Shown one piece after another: positions 22,396 to 34,800 of a DNA stretch of 64,000 nt. Origin of the DNA: Bradysia coprophila (taxonomy: Eukaryota; Arthropoda; Insecta; Diptera; Sciaridae); the NCBI RefSeq assembly GCF_014529535.1, contig NW_023503307.1, forward strand, positions 580,797 to 644,796, read 5' to 3'. Within the stretch, counting starts at the first letter, position 1; each line of letters begins with the position of its first letter. Below the pieces are notes generated by a model. That model saw nothing but the letters and a program-made list of their open reading frames with translations, did no database searches and was not told where the DNA came from. Position numbers and translations under genes: made by a program.

Positions 22396-25225
22396 TCATA
22401 AAATTATACCGAACATTATAACAAACAGTGAAAGTAATGACCACTGTATCTGGCAATTTGCGTTATTATGCTTTCGAAATTCCGATTCCGGATAGTACTC
22501 AATTATGTGACCTGTTTGGTTCATCATCCAGAAAAATGCCTGTGCGCTGGGTTGCTTCTTTAATTCCTCTCCCACCAATTGTCGAATGTCGGCATTGTAT
22601 CTATTCAGCCAACGTTTCTAATTTTAAGGGGAAACAAAACTCTTAACAACGAATTCATAAGAGAACTGAGGGACAAAACCTCTTCTGTTGATAGTGCTGA
22701 CGTGTCGATTAGTTTCATATCAAACGGAACCAAGCTAATATCTTTGAATGCTAGAAATGGAACGCCGGTAGGGTCACGCTTTTCTATATCTTCGACTTCA
22801 ATTACACTGCTGAGACGGATACCGAATTGATGGGGCTTATAATATGCTGGTTCTGAGTGTGAAAAGAAGAGATTTTCTTTACTGCACATGGAATCTTCCA
22901 AATTACCTAATAGAATCCACCTACCATTGGAGAAAAAGTAGCCAGCCTTAAACGTCAGGTTTGCTTCCTCAGTTGAGTCTATTTTTATTGGAGCTGGTCG
23001 ACGAAAGAAACAAAAGAAGTTGTCGGTTAAGATAATGGAAAAGTAATTAAAAAGTTTGAACTACATTCTTTAATGGACGAAAATGATCCAATTCCATGGC
23101 CAGTTGATAATTTGTTATCGTAATGTGCTCCCCACACATGAACTCTGGAAAAAAATTAAGAAAACATTCTGAGTTCTAAGCTATTCGACCATTTTCGAAC
23201 ATCAAATTCACTTTTCAATAAATACACAATCACTTGGTCTCGTATCTCGAATAGAATCAAAGGCTTTAACGCATTCAGACTCTTTAAAGGACTAGGTCTC
23301 TAATACTACTCTATCGGTTCAGTTAACAAACAACTATTTCATTCTCGTTTGAGACTACTTAAATAGTAAACCAATGGATGCTAAAGCCTTCGTTGTACAA
23401 CAGCCTCATTATATAGGAAAAGGTGCTGAGGACCTGTGTATCAACTATTTAATCCTAATCCCACTCGAATGAGAAACTCGAATGTTTCCTATTCCCGTAG
23501 ATTACAAAATGTGCTGATAAAAAGTTGTCAATTTAAGCTACACATACCTCGTCAGAGCATCCACCTCGGACATTTTCAATCTCACTGGGAAGTCCAACGT
23601 TGCGGACGTTATAATTCCCTTCAACACATTAGTGTAGGCAGTTCTATGTTCGGAAGTTGGTGTACCGAAATGAAGTGTTCGCGTTACTTTGGTAGTTCCT
23701 TCTAAGTACTGTCCGCCAGACTCAATAATCAAGACACTGTCATCGCCGATTTCAGTGTCCATGCCGTTGAAAACCTCAAAGTGAGGTACGGCACTGTGTC
23801 GTCCATACGATACGATCGTTTTCATCGATAAGCCTTTGTTGGATGGTGAACCAGTTCTTGAATAGTCTACTATCTTAGACACTGATACTTCAGTTAGTTT
23901 ATGGCCTGCCTTGAACTGCAATAAAGAAATTATTTGCGCCAATTCAACGAAATGATGTACATTAAAGGTGCTACCTTCTGCTCCAAGTAGCTCAACGTTT
24001 CGCACATAGCAACTGCATCCATAATATGTGCTTTTCGCATGCCTTCACGTTCAATGTCGTTCTTTTGTGCTCTCATCAGAATGACTGGCGAGGGAATACT
24101 TTGGATAATGTCTTTGGGCAATGAAGAATAAATCGATTCCGATGCTCCCTTATCAAATGCACAATGTGAAGGAACTATCACATTGTGCCAGCGATGGGAA
24201 TACGACTTGATATCATGCCAGATGTTTGAATAGTGTCTCACTCTTGAAAGTACGAAAAAGGTCAAATTACCCGGAGGACTGTTTCAGGCAGTCAGATTCA
24301 CTTACCTCACGCATAAGTCACCTATAAAACAGGGATTAGCTTTCAAATGCAGCTCTATTCCCAAAGTGATTCGAGCTTTGTCGACATACAACACTGTTTC
24401 ATTGTGGCTTACTATGAGATACGCCTACACTAAAAAAATTGAATATCTCTCCGATTCCATGAAAAGAGTTTTCTTTGGCGCACAAATTTACCTTAACGAC
24501 CGGAGTATGTGGCAAATCATTCGACCTTAAATTCAGCAGATACGAGATTTCGGTCAGTGACGTTATTATGATGGCATCACTTCTGGTCTCGACCAATCGC
24601 AATCGCAGGCTCATTATTTTCGTCTGCCATTTTTCTCCAGCAAACACTACCGGATGCACAAAAATCTCATAGTTATTTGGAGGAGGTCTACTTTTCCACA
24701 CTTCGTCCACCAAATTTCGACTAACTTTCACCAAACGTATCAATTTTCTGTGTAGATGTGTATCATACTTGCTCCATAGGAAATGTGGTATTGTTTGTGG
24801 ATCAGCGCCGACCCTACTGTCTGCAGGCAATTCTGACTAAAATTGAAAATTGGATTATTTCAAAAATCAGAAGGAAATTGTCAATTCAATCAAGCACTCG
24901 TACGTACTCCAATCCAATCCGTAATACTGGGATAATTTTGCATATCAAATATTGTCCAATCACAGTCAAGTTCGGCATTGGCTTGGGCTAGGTAACGTTC
25001 CGGCGCCCACAAAGCCAACGATTTTTGTGTTATCACAACATCAGCTCTCAATCCAGAAAAGCCACTGATAAATTCTCTCCGCTTATCACAATTAGCGACA
25101 TCCTCATTTTGATGGTCGTCGAATGATGTAACTATGTATGCACTAAGTGCTTGATTGGGATTTCTATTAGCCATGAGGCGTCGTAAATCGTAAACGCGAC
25201 TTCTTGTGTCACTGTGTAATTTGAC
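22396..25225 (-). CDS. Aminopeptidase P (XPNPEP2-like), probable pseudoenzyme
   Basis: Xaa-Pro aminopeptidase family (pita-bread fold), normally a di-manganese enzyme removing residues N-terminal to proline. Nine exons: 25225-24908, 24836-24492, 24424-24306, 24242-23975, 23915-23548, 23144-23065, 22993-22925, 22852-22680 and 22617-22396. They join in phase to 653 residues. N-terminal domain: NCDKRREFISGFSG, RVGADPQTIPHFLW. Catalytic domain: EGMRKAHIMDAVAMCETLSY, IIESGGQYLEGTTKVTRTLH, LSTGHGIGSFSSI, FFSNEPAYYKPHQFGIRLSS. Of the five metal ligands the first Asp is Glu, the second Asp is Lys and the last Glu is Ser; His and the EP Glu remain. The tail WSLLSLFVIMFGIIL is a hydrophobic C-terminus like a GPI signal. 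A signal-peptide exon is expected upstream, before an acceptor at 25226, and was not found. One donor is the unusual GTTTTG, giving a 62-bp intron. Confidence 0.88.
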
Positions 25226-26035
25226 CTAATTGGTTTGAGATTGCTGTGTCAAAATATATGTTCGCTAAACGTAATATATCAAAGAATGTTTTACCGGATG
25301 ACCATGACCATTTTGACATCTCGGCCGATCGATTCCTTGAAAGTGACCGTGTGCATGTGAAGTTTCCAAAACTAAAATTTAAAAAAAATGTTTCTGATTC
25401 ATCACGTATATGGGTAATTCCAGGGTTAGTTGCGTTACAAATTTCGTTATCTGTTAGTCATAAAGTTAATTGTATTGGCTATGTTTTGCGGTAACAAATC
25501 AGTCTATAAATTTTCTAATACTCAGGAGACACAGTGCTTTCATACCAACAAGAATTGGAATTTTTAGCCTACGAAGTGTGACTTGTGGGATCGCAAAAGT
25601 CGGCGGTTAGTTGCGTTACACGTTTGTGACTTTTCGAAATATTACCAAATAAAAACTGATGTCGGTAAATTTTTTTCCCCTGGTCAAGACGCGCAGTTTA
25701 AGCCCAATATGAGGTTGGTAACCCAAAATTTGGGGGAGATATGTCTAAAAAAGTGATATTTATCAGAGGTCATAAATAGCCAGCAATTTTTTTTTCACAA
25801 TTGGTGGTTGTTACCCCACAGAAAATGTTACTTTGGCTCAAGACCGTTTAAAAAAATGGTTTCAAAATTTTTCGAGATAACTTCGACGAGTTAAAATTCG
25901 AGTATGACTTTTATCACCACTGGGAAGCTGTTTTCACCTACTTTACTCACCCAATTGACCTGATTGACTCAAAGTTATTTTTCTCGTGAAGTCAAATGCC
26001 GTAGCTTTCGAATGACACAGATAGAGGTGTGCACC

Positions 26036-26152
26036 GCCGATTTTACGCCGGCGCGCCGCCGATTTTTGGCCAAATTTTCGGCGCGCCGCCGCCGAATAAT
26101 ATTGGCTCACGCCGCCGCCACCGCCGGTTTCATTTTCGTCGCGCCGAAATTT
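26036..26152. repeat. GC-rich block, left copy
   Basis: About 115 bases of roughly 60-70% GC in an AT-rich genome, built from GGCGCGCCGCCGCCGA and CCGCCG runs. It is preceded by AGAGGTGTGCACCGCCGAT, whose near-complement ATCGGCGCACACCTCT ends the right copy at 28245. Confidence 0.8.
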
Positions 26153-26371
26153 TATACTTTTATTGCTTTCAGCCATTTTAATGGGCGGCAATATAAACTT
26201 AAACTGAAATATATATACAACAGTGTGTGCGTGATTACAAGGTTTTAGCAAATGTTTCTAACTCTTAATTTTTTAAGTCAGGTTGCTATATGCTGCTCAG
26301 CAAATACACTTATTACTAATTACTTATTACTTATACATTTATGTTTATCAAAATCTCTTATTTGCGCAAAC

Positions 26372-26819
26372 CATAGAGTTACACTCGAGAGTTGGCGTGA
26401 TGGCGTTTTGTCGTTTTATCATCTATCCATGTGGCCACTATATGGACAACCCTATCTTTGTAGTTACTTATCAACCCTGAGTCATATGTTGTTCTGTCAA
26501 AACGGAAATTATGATGACTCATATCAAAACAAACCATTGCACTTTTTTGCTTCTGAAGATTCATAAAATCTGATTGTTCAATTGCTCGAATATGCAATTG
26601 GATACGCCTGTACCGACAATTTGATACGATTTCGCAACCAATTTAGTAGTATTCTTTAATGAAATTTGTGATATTTTTACTCTGAAACCGTTGACTTTAA
26701 TTTGATAAATTTTCACTATTTCGTTTAGTTAAATTTGTTCCTAAAATGCTGGTTTCCTCTTAAAAGTAGCATTTTCATAGAAAAGCGCCATCTTGCCAAC
26801 ACTCGAGTGTAACTCTATG
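26372..26819. mobile_element. MITE with 8-bp target duplication (448 bp)
   Basis: Terminal inverted repeats CATAGAGTTACACTCGAG / CTCGAGTGTAACTCTATG are flanked by identical GCGCAAAC at 26364-26371 and 26820-26827. The 8-bp duplication fits the hAT or P superfamilies. No transposase ORF is present. Confidence 0.85.
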
Positions 26820-26850
26820 GCGCAAACCTTCTACTACGATCTCACTCCTA

Positions 26851-27490
26851 CATCTTCTTCTTCTTCTTCTTTTTCAGCCTGTTTCTATCCACTGCTGGAT
26901 GTAGGCCTCTCCAACTTCTTTCCATTTCGTACGATCCATTGCCATTTGCTGCCAGTTTGTACCTGCAATATTCTTAATTCCGTTTGTCCATCTCTCTGGT
27001 GGTCTACCTATAGCTCGTCTTTTATATGGTCGCCAGTTCATGATCTTTTTGGTCCAACGTTCGTCTGTCCTTCTTGCAATATGTCCCGCCCAGCTCCATT
27101 TCAGAGATGCTATTCTTTCCATGACATCAACGACCCTGGTTTGTTGTCGAATCCATTGATTCGTCATTCTGTCTCTGAGTGTTATTCCAAGCATACTCCG
27201 TTCCATGGCTCTTTGTGTCACTCTCAATTTTTCTTCGGATGCTTTCGTTAAAGTTAACGTTTCCGCTCCATAAGTGAGCACTGGAAGGACACAAGTGTCG
27301 AAAACTTTGCGTTTCAGACTATTATTAATTTTGCTTTTGAAAATTAGTCTGAGTTTTCCGAACGCTGCCCATGCAAGACCAATCCTACGTCTTATTTCTG
27401 CAGTTTGGTTGTCCAGACCTAACTTCAGCTTATGTCCTAGATATACTCCTACATCGAAGATATGGAAATGTAAAGTCACATCTTCTTAAT
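26851..27490 (-). mobile_element. RTE-like non-LTR retrotransposon, 5'-truncated 3' end
   Basis: A 201-codon ORF (27479-26874) matches the region downstream of the reverse transcriptase core in RTE-type LINEs: EIRRRIGLAWAAFGKLR, VFDTCVLPVLTYGAETLTLT, LKWSWAGHIARRTDERWTKK and IGRPPERWTNGIKNIAGTNW. The 3' end runs into a GAA microsatellite (26851-26872 on the plus strand reads TTC repeats), as RTE elements often do. The polymerase active site and endonuclease are missing, so this copy cannot move by itself. The clade call is from motif memory. Confidence 0.82.
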
Positions 27491-27759
27491 CTACTAGATG
27501 TTCTGACAGTTACTCATAATTTCCCAAGGTTCTGAAAGAATAGGGTATACACTCGCGAAGGCGGTTGAAACCAAATTTGTCAAACGCACTTATTACATAT
27601 TGTTGAAAAGTCAACTTGAAAACAATTATTTTTTGTAAGTTGAAATCGTCATATAAAATATTCCAAACCTAGTTGGCGCTACAGAGGAAAATTTTGGTTC
27701 CACCGCTCTCGTGATCAACTCGAAAGTGTCTTAACCTGTTCTTTCAAAACCTTGTTAAT

Positions 27760-27924
27760 CCAAGAAACAATCGTGAGTTTGCGAAAATGACATATAAATT
27801 ATAAGTTGTAAATTTTAAGTAACCTTCTAGAACATCTAGTATGAAGATGAAGATGTGACTGAAAATTTCCAACTTATAAGTTGACTTATATGTCATTTAG
27901 GCAAACTCACAAATCATTCTTGGA
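27760..27924. repeat. Hairpin MITE, about 55-bp arms
   Basis: CCAAGAAACAATCGTGAGTT (27760) mirrors AACTCACAAATCATTCTTGG (27905-27924), and ACATATAAATTATAAGTTG mirrors CAACTTATAAGTTGACTTAT. No ORF. Confidence 0.7.
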
Positions 27925-28127
27925 TTCATTGAATCAGATGTTTTTAAAATGAAGGTCAGGGATTGTACATTCGAAAGATAAAAATGAGATTGTACTTGGA
28001 TTCGTGGTTGATACTTCAGTTCTTCAGTTTGCAAGATAGTAAGAATTCAGTGTTCGTAAAAAGGATTGCGCACGCTTTTTCAAATGTCTTTGCATTATTT
28101 TAGAAAGTTTAGATTTTTTTTAAAATT

Positions 28128-28245
28128 TATCGGCGCGCCGATCGGCGCACCGCCGCCGACATTAAATTTCTTTCGGCGCGCCGCCGCCGATCCATCACCA
28201 GTCGGCGCACCGCCGCCGACTATTTTGAAATCGGCGCACACCTCT
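28128..28245. repeat. GC-rich block, right copy
   Basis: Contains CGGCGCGCCGCCGCCGA and three GGCGCACCGCCGCCGA-type units. Together with the block at 26036 and the mirrored GGTGTGC/GCACACC ends, it appears to form the termini of an element of about 2.2 kb. Confidence 0.75.
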
Positions 28246-29086
28246 AGCACACAGATCTTCAGTTTTTATTTGAAAAAATGTAATTTCGGCAACGTTTGGG
28301 TCGAAGTGATTTTACCTTACTTCGAAGCAGAATGAACCAAAAATCTTCAAAAAATTTAATTTCGTGTCATTTGGAGCAATTTTGGAATTATAGGGTTCAC
28401 ATCTACAGGAAAACAAGTTTACAAAAATCATTTGAGATATGTTGAGAATATCTCGGAATGTCGAATACAAACAAACACTTTTTGTGGGCTTAAACGACGC
28501 GTCTGGTCAACAGTTTTCAATGAAAAAAAAGTTTGCCGAAACCGCATTTCAATTGGTGAAAATATTTCGAACAGTCACAAATTAGCTGTAATTACCCATA
28601 TATAGAAAGAACCCAGAAAGTTTGAACCAGTCACCTAAACTATTCACGAGGTATTCACGAGGGCTAAGAGATTCTTTAACCTTCCTCGACATCAAGCTTT
28701 CAGTAACTTATGGAGCTCAATAATTTACAACAGGGAAAAATCTGAAAAATCATAGAAACTGTGCTCGAAGAGTTAGAATAACAAGACCAAAAGTAATGGA
28801 CGACTGGGCTGTACTTAGATGTCCTTAAATTTCGAGATAAAAATTGTGCCCAAAAACTACTTAGTACAGGCTGAAATTGAGTATGAGTATGAGCACTGTC
28901 GCTTGACCCTTGACACTTCCATTAAACTTTAAAACTGAATCTTAAAGTGGCTCGGTACTGAGTTGAAATCACACAAAAAATTTGCTTTAATGGTCAGATT
29001 TCAAAAATAGAGTGGTTCTCAAGTATGGTAGAACTTTTGAACAGTTGATACTATCAGACAAAGCTATCGTTTATCTAATGATGGAA

Positions 29087-29227
29087 GGCCCGGACTGGCC
29101 ATATGGTGAATTCGGGGAATTACCGATGGGCCTTTTGGATTTTTGTATGAGAATTTTTAATTTGTGGGCCTTTTTAAATTGAGTTGCATGGAGCCCCCGA
29201 TGGGCTTTTTCGAGCCAGTCCGGTACT
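29087..29227. mobile_element. Small MITE (about 140 bp)
   Basis: Ends GGCCCGGACTGGC and GAGCCAGTCCGG are complementary, and the interior repeats GATGGGC. No target duplication was confirmed. Confidence 0.55.
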
Positions 29228-29282
29228 GAATGATGGTATCACAATAGACTCATCAATAGAATTAATAGTTTGAGGTAAATAG

Positions 29283-30170
29283 TTACGCCAGTCGATACCT
29301 ACAATGAAGACAATTTAAAGAAAAACAAAAACTGATTGGGCCCACACTTTTACCTAAATCGAACGGAAGTAACAACATTATGGATGGCATAAACATGTTT
29401 TCTACAAACATAATCTACAGAAATTTGGTAAATATTTTGCGTCGGTTTATGTGCCGTTTTTTGTATTCACAGTTAAAACATGAAAATTGTTTACATCTGT
29501 TTCATGCAATATAACATGTTCGCTAAACGAAAACTGTTTTTCAACATAACTATTTTCAAAATTATGTCCAGAGTTTATTTTTATCAGCAAGTCAGAAATA
29601 ATGATGTTGGCTATTTCTTTTATTTTTGCATGTGTACGTATGTGAAGGCACATAATATTGAAAGCAAGAATTTAGATGGCATTCATGTCTTTATTTTCGC
29701 TTTCCAATATGACCATCCGAAGCACACAAAAAACCCATACCACTTTTCAGTTCTCAAACACGATTCAAAGCGTATCTTTGGCTGTACATAAATTGTTTAT
29801 TTATCGTTCATGTTTAGAACAAATTTCCGAAATTTAATTACCGGATGTACTGATTTGAACTCACCAAATACGATTTTATTTTATAGCCACCCGACCACTA
29901 CACTCTTTATTTCTTAAAAAAAATATTACCATCAATTTGTAAGTATATAATTGTTCAGCGTTTCATCCAGTTCTGATTTATGTTAAACAATAAACATAAA
30001 ATTGATTTAAATTAACATTAATTTCAGTTTTATTTTGACTAAAATGTTATTGTACAAAATGTTAACGACTTCTTCAGAAAAAAAACAAAAGGAAAACAAA
30101 AAGAATTGGAAAATGTAACGTATACAATACCTGTGAAAATGGCGATCAGTAGTATGTGTATTCCATTCAT
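29283..30170 (-). CDS. Candidate tiny secreted peptide gene (38 aa), speculative
   Basis: A signal-peptide-like exon at 30170-30131 (MNGIHILLIAIFT) ends at a GTATTG donor. Exon 29414-29354 (YVCRKHVYAIHNVVTSVRFR) has a good acceptor and joins in phase. After a 55-bp intron a 16-base exon ends in TAA at 29283. All junctions are GT-AG and the short intron suits this genome. No homologue is recognised and there is a single Cys, so chance is a real alternative. Confidence 0.18.
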
Positions 30171-30730
30171 TTTGCGAGGGCTCGTTCAAATATTTTCTTG
30201 TTCACAGCGTAATGATCTTTCAACTATAAATTTATATTTCGTTTATACAACTGGGTAATATTTACTTTTAAGTTTTAAGTTTAATGCGCTGTTAAGTACT
30301 TGCTTTTCGGCTTAACGATTTGGTAAACAATTTAAGGAAGGAAGAAAGTTCAGTACATACGTTACTTACAAAGTGAATTTGTTAAGATGAAAATAGTTTT
30401 TTTTAGATTCTTTTATGAAAAGGTAATTCATAGTTTGATGATGGTGAGAAATTTGGTCTTGTTTTTGACAAAAGCACATCCGCACCGCACGCAAATTACA
30501 TCAGAAAGACGGTAGAAATTGGCAATTTTTATAAAAACATATTTTTTTATAAACTTGCTGAGCTGAAGCATTTTGATAGCAACTACTTTAGGATATGAAT
30601 CATTTAATTTTTTGGAAAACTAATTTTTGGAGTCATATTGTTTAGAAAAAAGTTGTGTGCAATGAAAAAACGAAGAAACACATTTTTTGTGGAAGAATTC
30701 TTTGCAGACTATTATTGTGAAAACTTTTTA

Positions 30731-31828
30731 GCCCCGTACGAAGTACGAAGGGGCTTATAGGATTACGATGCCGTGTGTAATTGATGGAATTCGAAGCAGA
30801 CGGTAAGGGCAAAGTGTTTGCCTATATTCATAGATAACAAATACACAATAAAAATTTTGTCTGTCCGTCTGTCCGTCTGTCACGTCGATATCTTGAGTAA
30901 ATCAAATCCGATTTCAAAAAAAAAAAATTTTCCTGAAAGATAGTCAAAATAGTGAGGCTAAGTTCGAAGATGGGCGATTTTGGGTCGACCCTTCCGGAGC
31001 TGGGGCCCAATAAGTGCCTAACTGTTTTTCGACGATATCTCCAGACATTTAAGCACTACTCTTGTAAGTGATACGTCAAGTGAAAGGTATTTACAATACC
31101 GATCGACAAAAAAAAAGTTTATGAAAATTGGATGACCGACTCGTGAGTTAGACCCCTTGGTGTGAACTAGGTACAGGGCGGCAAGCCGTTTTTGCTTGTA
31201 GGTTGGCCAAATTAGAACGTATTTAGATGGATTTTGCTTTATTAGATAGGTATTGACCGTACCAATCAGGGGAAAAAAATTTATGAAATTCGATTCACCG
31301 GAGCGTGAGCTAGGTCTCTTGGAGTGAGCTTATATGTGGCTACTCGACCGTACAGTGAAGGTGGTGTTTTTTGTTAATATCTCGAGTAAACTTTGACCGA
31401 ATTTCATGATTTTTTTTTGTTTGAAAGGTACTAACGAATGTTAAGCAGCCGTACTACTTTCCACCTCCTAACAAAATGGCCGTCGGCCGCCATTTTGGAT
31501 TTTTGTAAAATCAATATAAATCGGTGAAAATGATACTTACAAAGTCACTGATTAGTGGGAAGTGAGTGGTTACGTGTGTGGGGTGTTTCAAGGATCCCAA
31601 ATATGGATATCTATATATAAATATATATAGCTATATTGAGCTATATAACGGTATAGATAGTTATTTTGAGCTATATACTAGCATATTTATCAGTAAATTG
31701 TTTATTTATAGGTAAATATAGGTTAAAATAGGACTGAGGAAATTTTAGGTCAATTTGAAATTTGTGTTACGTTTGAAAGGAACATCGTACGGGGCTTCGT
31801 AATTGCGCTATGCGCAATTTTTAAGACG
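30731..31828. mobile_element. Non-autonomous repeat, long copy (1.1 kb)
   Basis: Begins with the small palindrome GCCCCGTACGAAGTACGAAG, then GAAGCAGACGGTAAGGGC and a CTGTCCGTCTGTCCGTCTGT run. It ends ACGGGGCTTCGTAATTGCGC followed by a GCGCAATTTTTAAGA tail. A shorter relative with the same start and end motifs is at 39345-39680. No ORF supports a transposase. Confidence 0.6.
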
Positions 31829-34800
31829 TACACATTCCATAAGAATTTTACTTTACCGACGTTTACGGGCGCAGTAGACTTATGGTAAGCAGTAGGGCGA
31901 CGGACGAACTAGGGTCACGTGCGCAATATATGTACGGGTTTGTACGGGGCTCAGTCGCAGCAAACGCTCTGACTGTTCTGACGGCTCGTTTTTTAATATT
32001 TTACAAGATAAAAATAGTAATGTGATTGTACAAAAATCTCAGAAAATAATAGTTCTTGAACGATTTAAGTAAAAACTTCACCCGGATATGATAGTAATAA
32101 ACATAATATAATGTTGATATTTCACACCTTTTGAATATCAGCAGATTTCAAAAATCCCAACAAAAAACCTAATATTGGTTTCTCGTCATTACAATATTTT
32201 CCAGAGGAGCCTTATGTCAGAAAAAATATTTGAAAGTGTCGCTACGAAAAAAAACAGATGTTGTATTGCATTTTCGTTCCGCAACTATGTATATGTAGTG
32301 AATAAAATCCAATATGGCGTCCGTCAGTCATTTTGTTGGAAATTTGGTACGGTTTGAACACTTGTGTTATTTTATCTTTACTCATCTTTTAAATGAAAAA
32401 AAAAAATCAGAAAAATCCGTTTAAAAATATTCATATGCAAGCAAAATACTCATATTGTAGTATATTTTAGGAAAAACTCGGAAAATTCATAAGAAAATCG
32501 GAAAACTGGAAAATTCTTGGCACGCTAAACAATACTCGAGACCAATACCTTTAATTTGAGCTATCACACACCACTTTCTGACGCACTTAGCTTCGTAAAT
32601 CATGCTAAAAATGTGCGACTGTATTTCAAAAATAATCCGCGAAAATCGGTGGAAAATTGCATGTAGAATCGCAACAAAAAAAGTTAAAAAATCGTTTTTT
32701 TTTAATTGTGCAGAATGAAACGTGAAACATTATTGCTGAACAAAGTTTTACTTCAAAAATTTTAGTTTAAAAAATATTTAACTTTAAACTTAAAAAATAA
32801 GAGTAAACTTTCGAGAAAAACTGAAAAATCTGTAGGAAATTGGAACGTTTTTCATGCCAAAATTTGGACTTTTAGCTTTCATTTAAGCTATCACAAGGTA
32901 TCCTACGTGCCACGCAGCCGGAGAAGTCACTCGACAAAGACACATCTGCATTTAAACTTTAAAGAGGCGAGGCGGAGCCGAGTGCGGCCGAAAATGTTGT
33001 CTCTTCTTCTAGAACCTATTTTTTCGATGCCCCCAACCCGCTCGGAAAACGTTCTGTCCTTATCGACTCGACTACTAAATTTCCTCATAGTTTCCCAAAA
33101 ATTTTCAGTATCTTCCGAAATTTTCGAAATATAAAAATTGGCGACATTAGGGAAAAAATCGGAAAACATGGGAAAAACTTGAGAAAATATGGAATGGGAT
33201 AATATTATCCCAAATATAGTCCCTCTAGTTATAGGTAATATAATGGTGATGGAAATTCCTCGATTTTTCGGTCCCACAACACGGTCAAGGGAAAAACAAT
33301 ATTGATTGAAAGGTCAGCCATGTAATATTTTTTGGTTTCTTCAAAGAATTTTTTTTCATAACTATTGGTGTTGTTTCGCTGCTGTCAAGTAACAATATCA
33401 TCCCAAGCTCGATTCCACACTCTCATAAATAAATAAATATTACTCTCATTCGCTAAAATAATCTTTTACTATTCGATTCTCGTGTGGATAATGAACTTTC
33501 CTTTTATTTTAAATTACTAGCGTGCAATTGCTATTCGACATATTAACGGATTTCTGTAAGATTATAGAATTTCCATATCTTTAAAGTATTTTCCTCGGGC
33601 GGTTATGTCATCTATTATTGATAGCCTTGCCGATCACCTCTGCGCAATGTTATCTTAAATTCTGTTGCGAAATGTATGAGTAAACAAATGACATTTTTTT
33701 TGTATATTTATCAATCCAACGCACAAGCTTATGCACTGCATTTAACAATAAGTTGACATGAAAAGTATATTAGTTGCTCGAACTTGTTTTCATAAGTATA
33801 AGTTGAATTTATCATAGTGAGATCTAAAACCCACATCCACGCAAATGCTAGAGCGTTTATCAATCTATTGAAAATTCTCATATCAAAAGAAGAATCAGAA
33901 CAGAACCGACCATTACGCACTAACGTTGAGATAAGCTGTCTGTAAAAGAATTAGATTGTTCACGTTTTGCTTCTACGAACCGTAAAAATAAAGTTTGACC
34001 TCTCAGCAGTTGGAAGCCAAAAATTTCGTTAGTCATTCTTTCTTTAAGAAACAAAATTACAGACGAAAATGTTGTACGTCTGCCCTCGGTCGGAGATACA
34101 ACATCTTTACATGAAAACCGTGACGTGTCCGCGGGATATATATAAAATATACAAAATTTCTCTGGTAAAACTATTACGAAAACGATTAGAATTTTCAGAG
34201 AATTTGTCTAATTTTTTGCAACTAATTATATTGATGATACTTATAAGCGGGACATTTGTTAGTTTTCCACTGTTGTTTGACTTTTCTTTTTCACATGAAG
34301 CGTTTAAGTGAAATTAATGAAATGACTAATAAGCTTTTTCGTGGCCGGTATTTTAAAAGTATTATTCAAATGAAATCAAAATGACTTCAACAAATGGGTT
34401 CGATACTACAACACCCGTGTGTCAGACTCGCGTTGTCAGATGAATGAAGAAAATTATGTTAAACGGATTTTTTTTGGCAACTGTTCTTTCAATATTTTCG
34501 CTTTGTTTTTATGTTTTTTTAATTCAACTTGGCGATTTTAAAATTACATTTTTTTTCTGTGCATGATTCAGACGTTAAATTATAATTTTAAAAGAAACAT
34601 AAGATTTTTATCACCATTCGAATTGATCGTGAAGACAAATGATAAATGTAGAAACAGAAGCGCTTTTAAAACGCTTCAACTGAATTATATTCAGGAAGGG
34701 ATCGGCACAATACAAAAAATTAAACGATCATTTATACTGATCTGTATATTAGAATATTTATGCTTTTCCACTTCAGTTACTTTAAAACGAAACATTAATC

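Larger units (their letters stand above)
25404..28605. mobile_element. Large composite inverted-repeat element with nested insertions
   Basis: Degenerate arms about 100-200 bases long flank 3.2 kb. ATATGGGTAATT near 25408 mirrors AATTACCCATAT near 28595. GTTTGTGACTTTTCGAAATA (25623) mirrors 28560-28585. CAAGACGCGCAGTTTAAGCC (25685) mirrors 28485-28510. Inside are two GC-rich blocks, an 8-bp-TSD MITE, a LINE fragment and a hairpin. The outer element has no transposase that I can read. Confidence 0.6.

Noticed and set aside
25246-25494. 82-codon plus-strand ORF upstream of the aminopeptidase P-like gene
   Set aside because: No homology or splice context seen; it overlaps the repeat border. A signal-peptide exon for the minus-strand gene was also sought here and not found.
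26793-27251. 152-codon plus-strand ORF
   Set aside because: Antisense shadow of the RTE-like fragment.
29480-29791. 103-codon plus-strand ORF and the opposite 68-codon ORF (29653-29447)
   Set aside because: No signal, domain or splice pairing could be supported on either strand.
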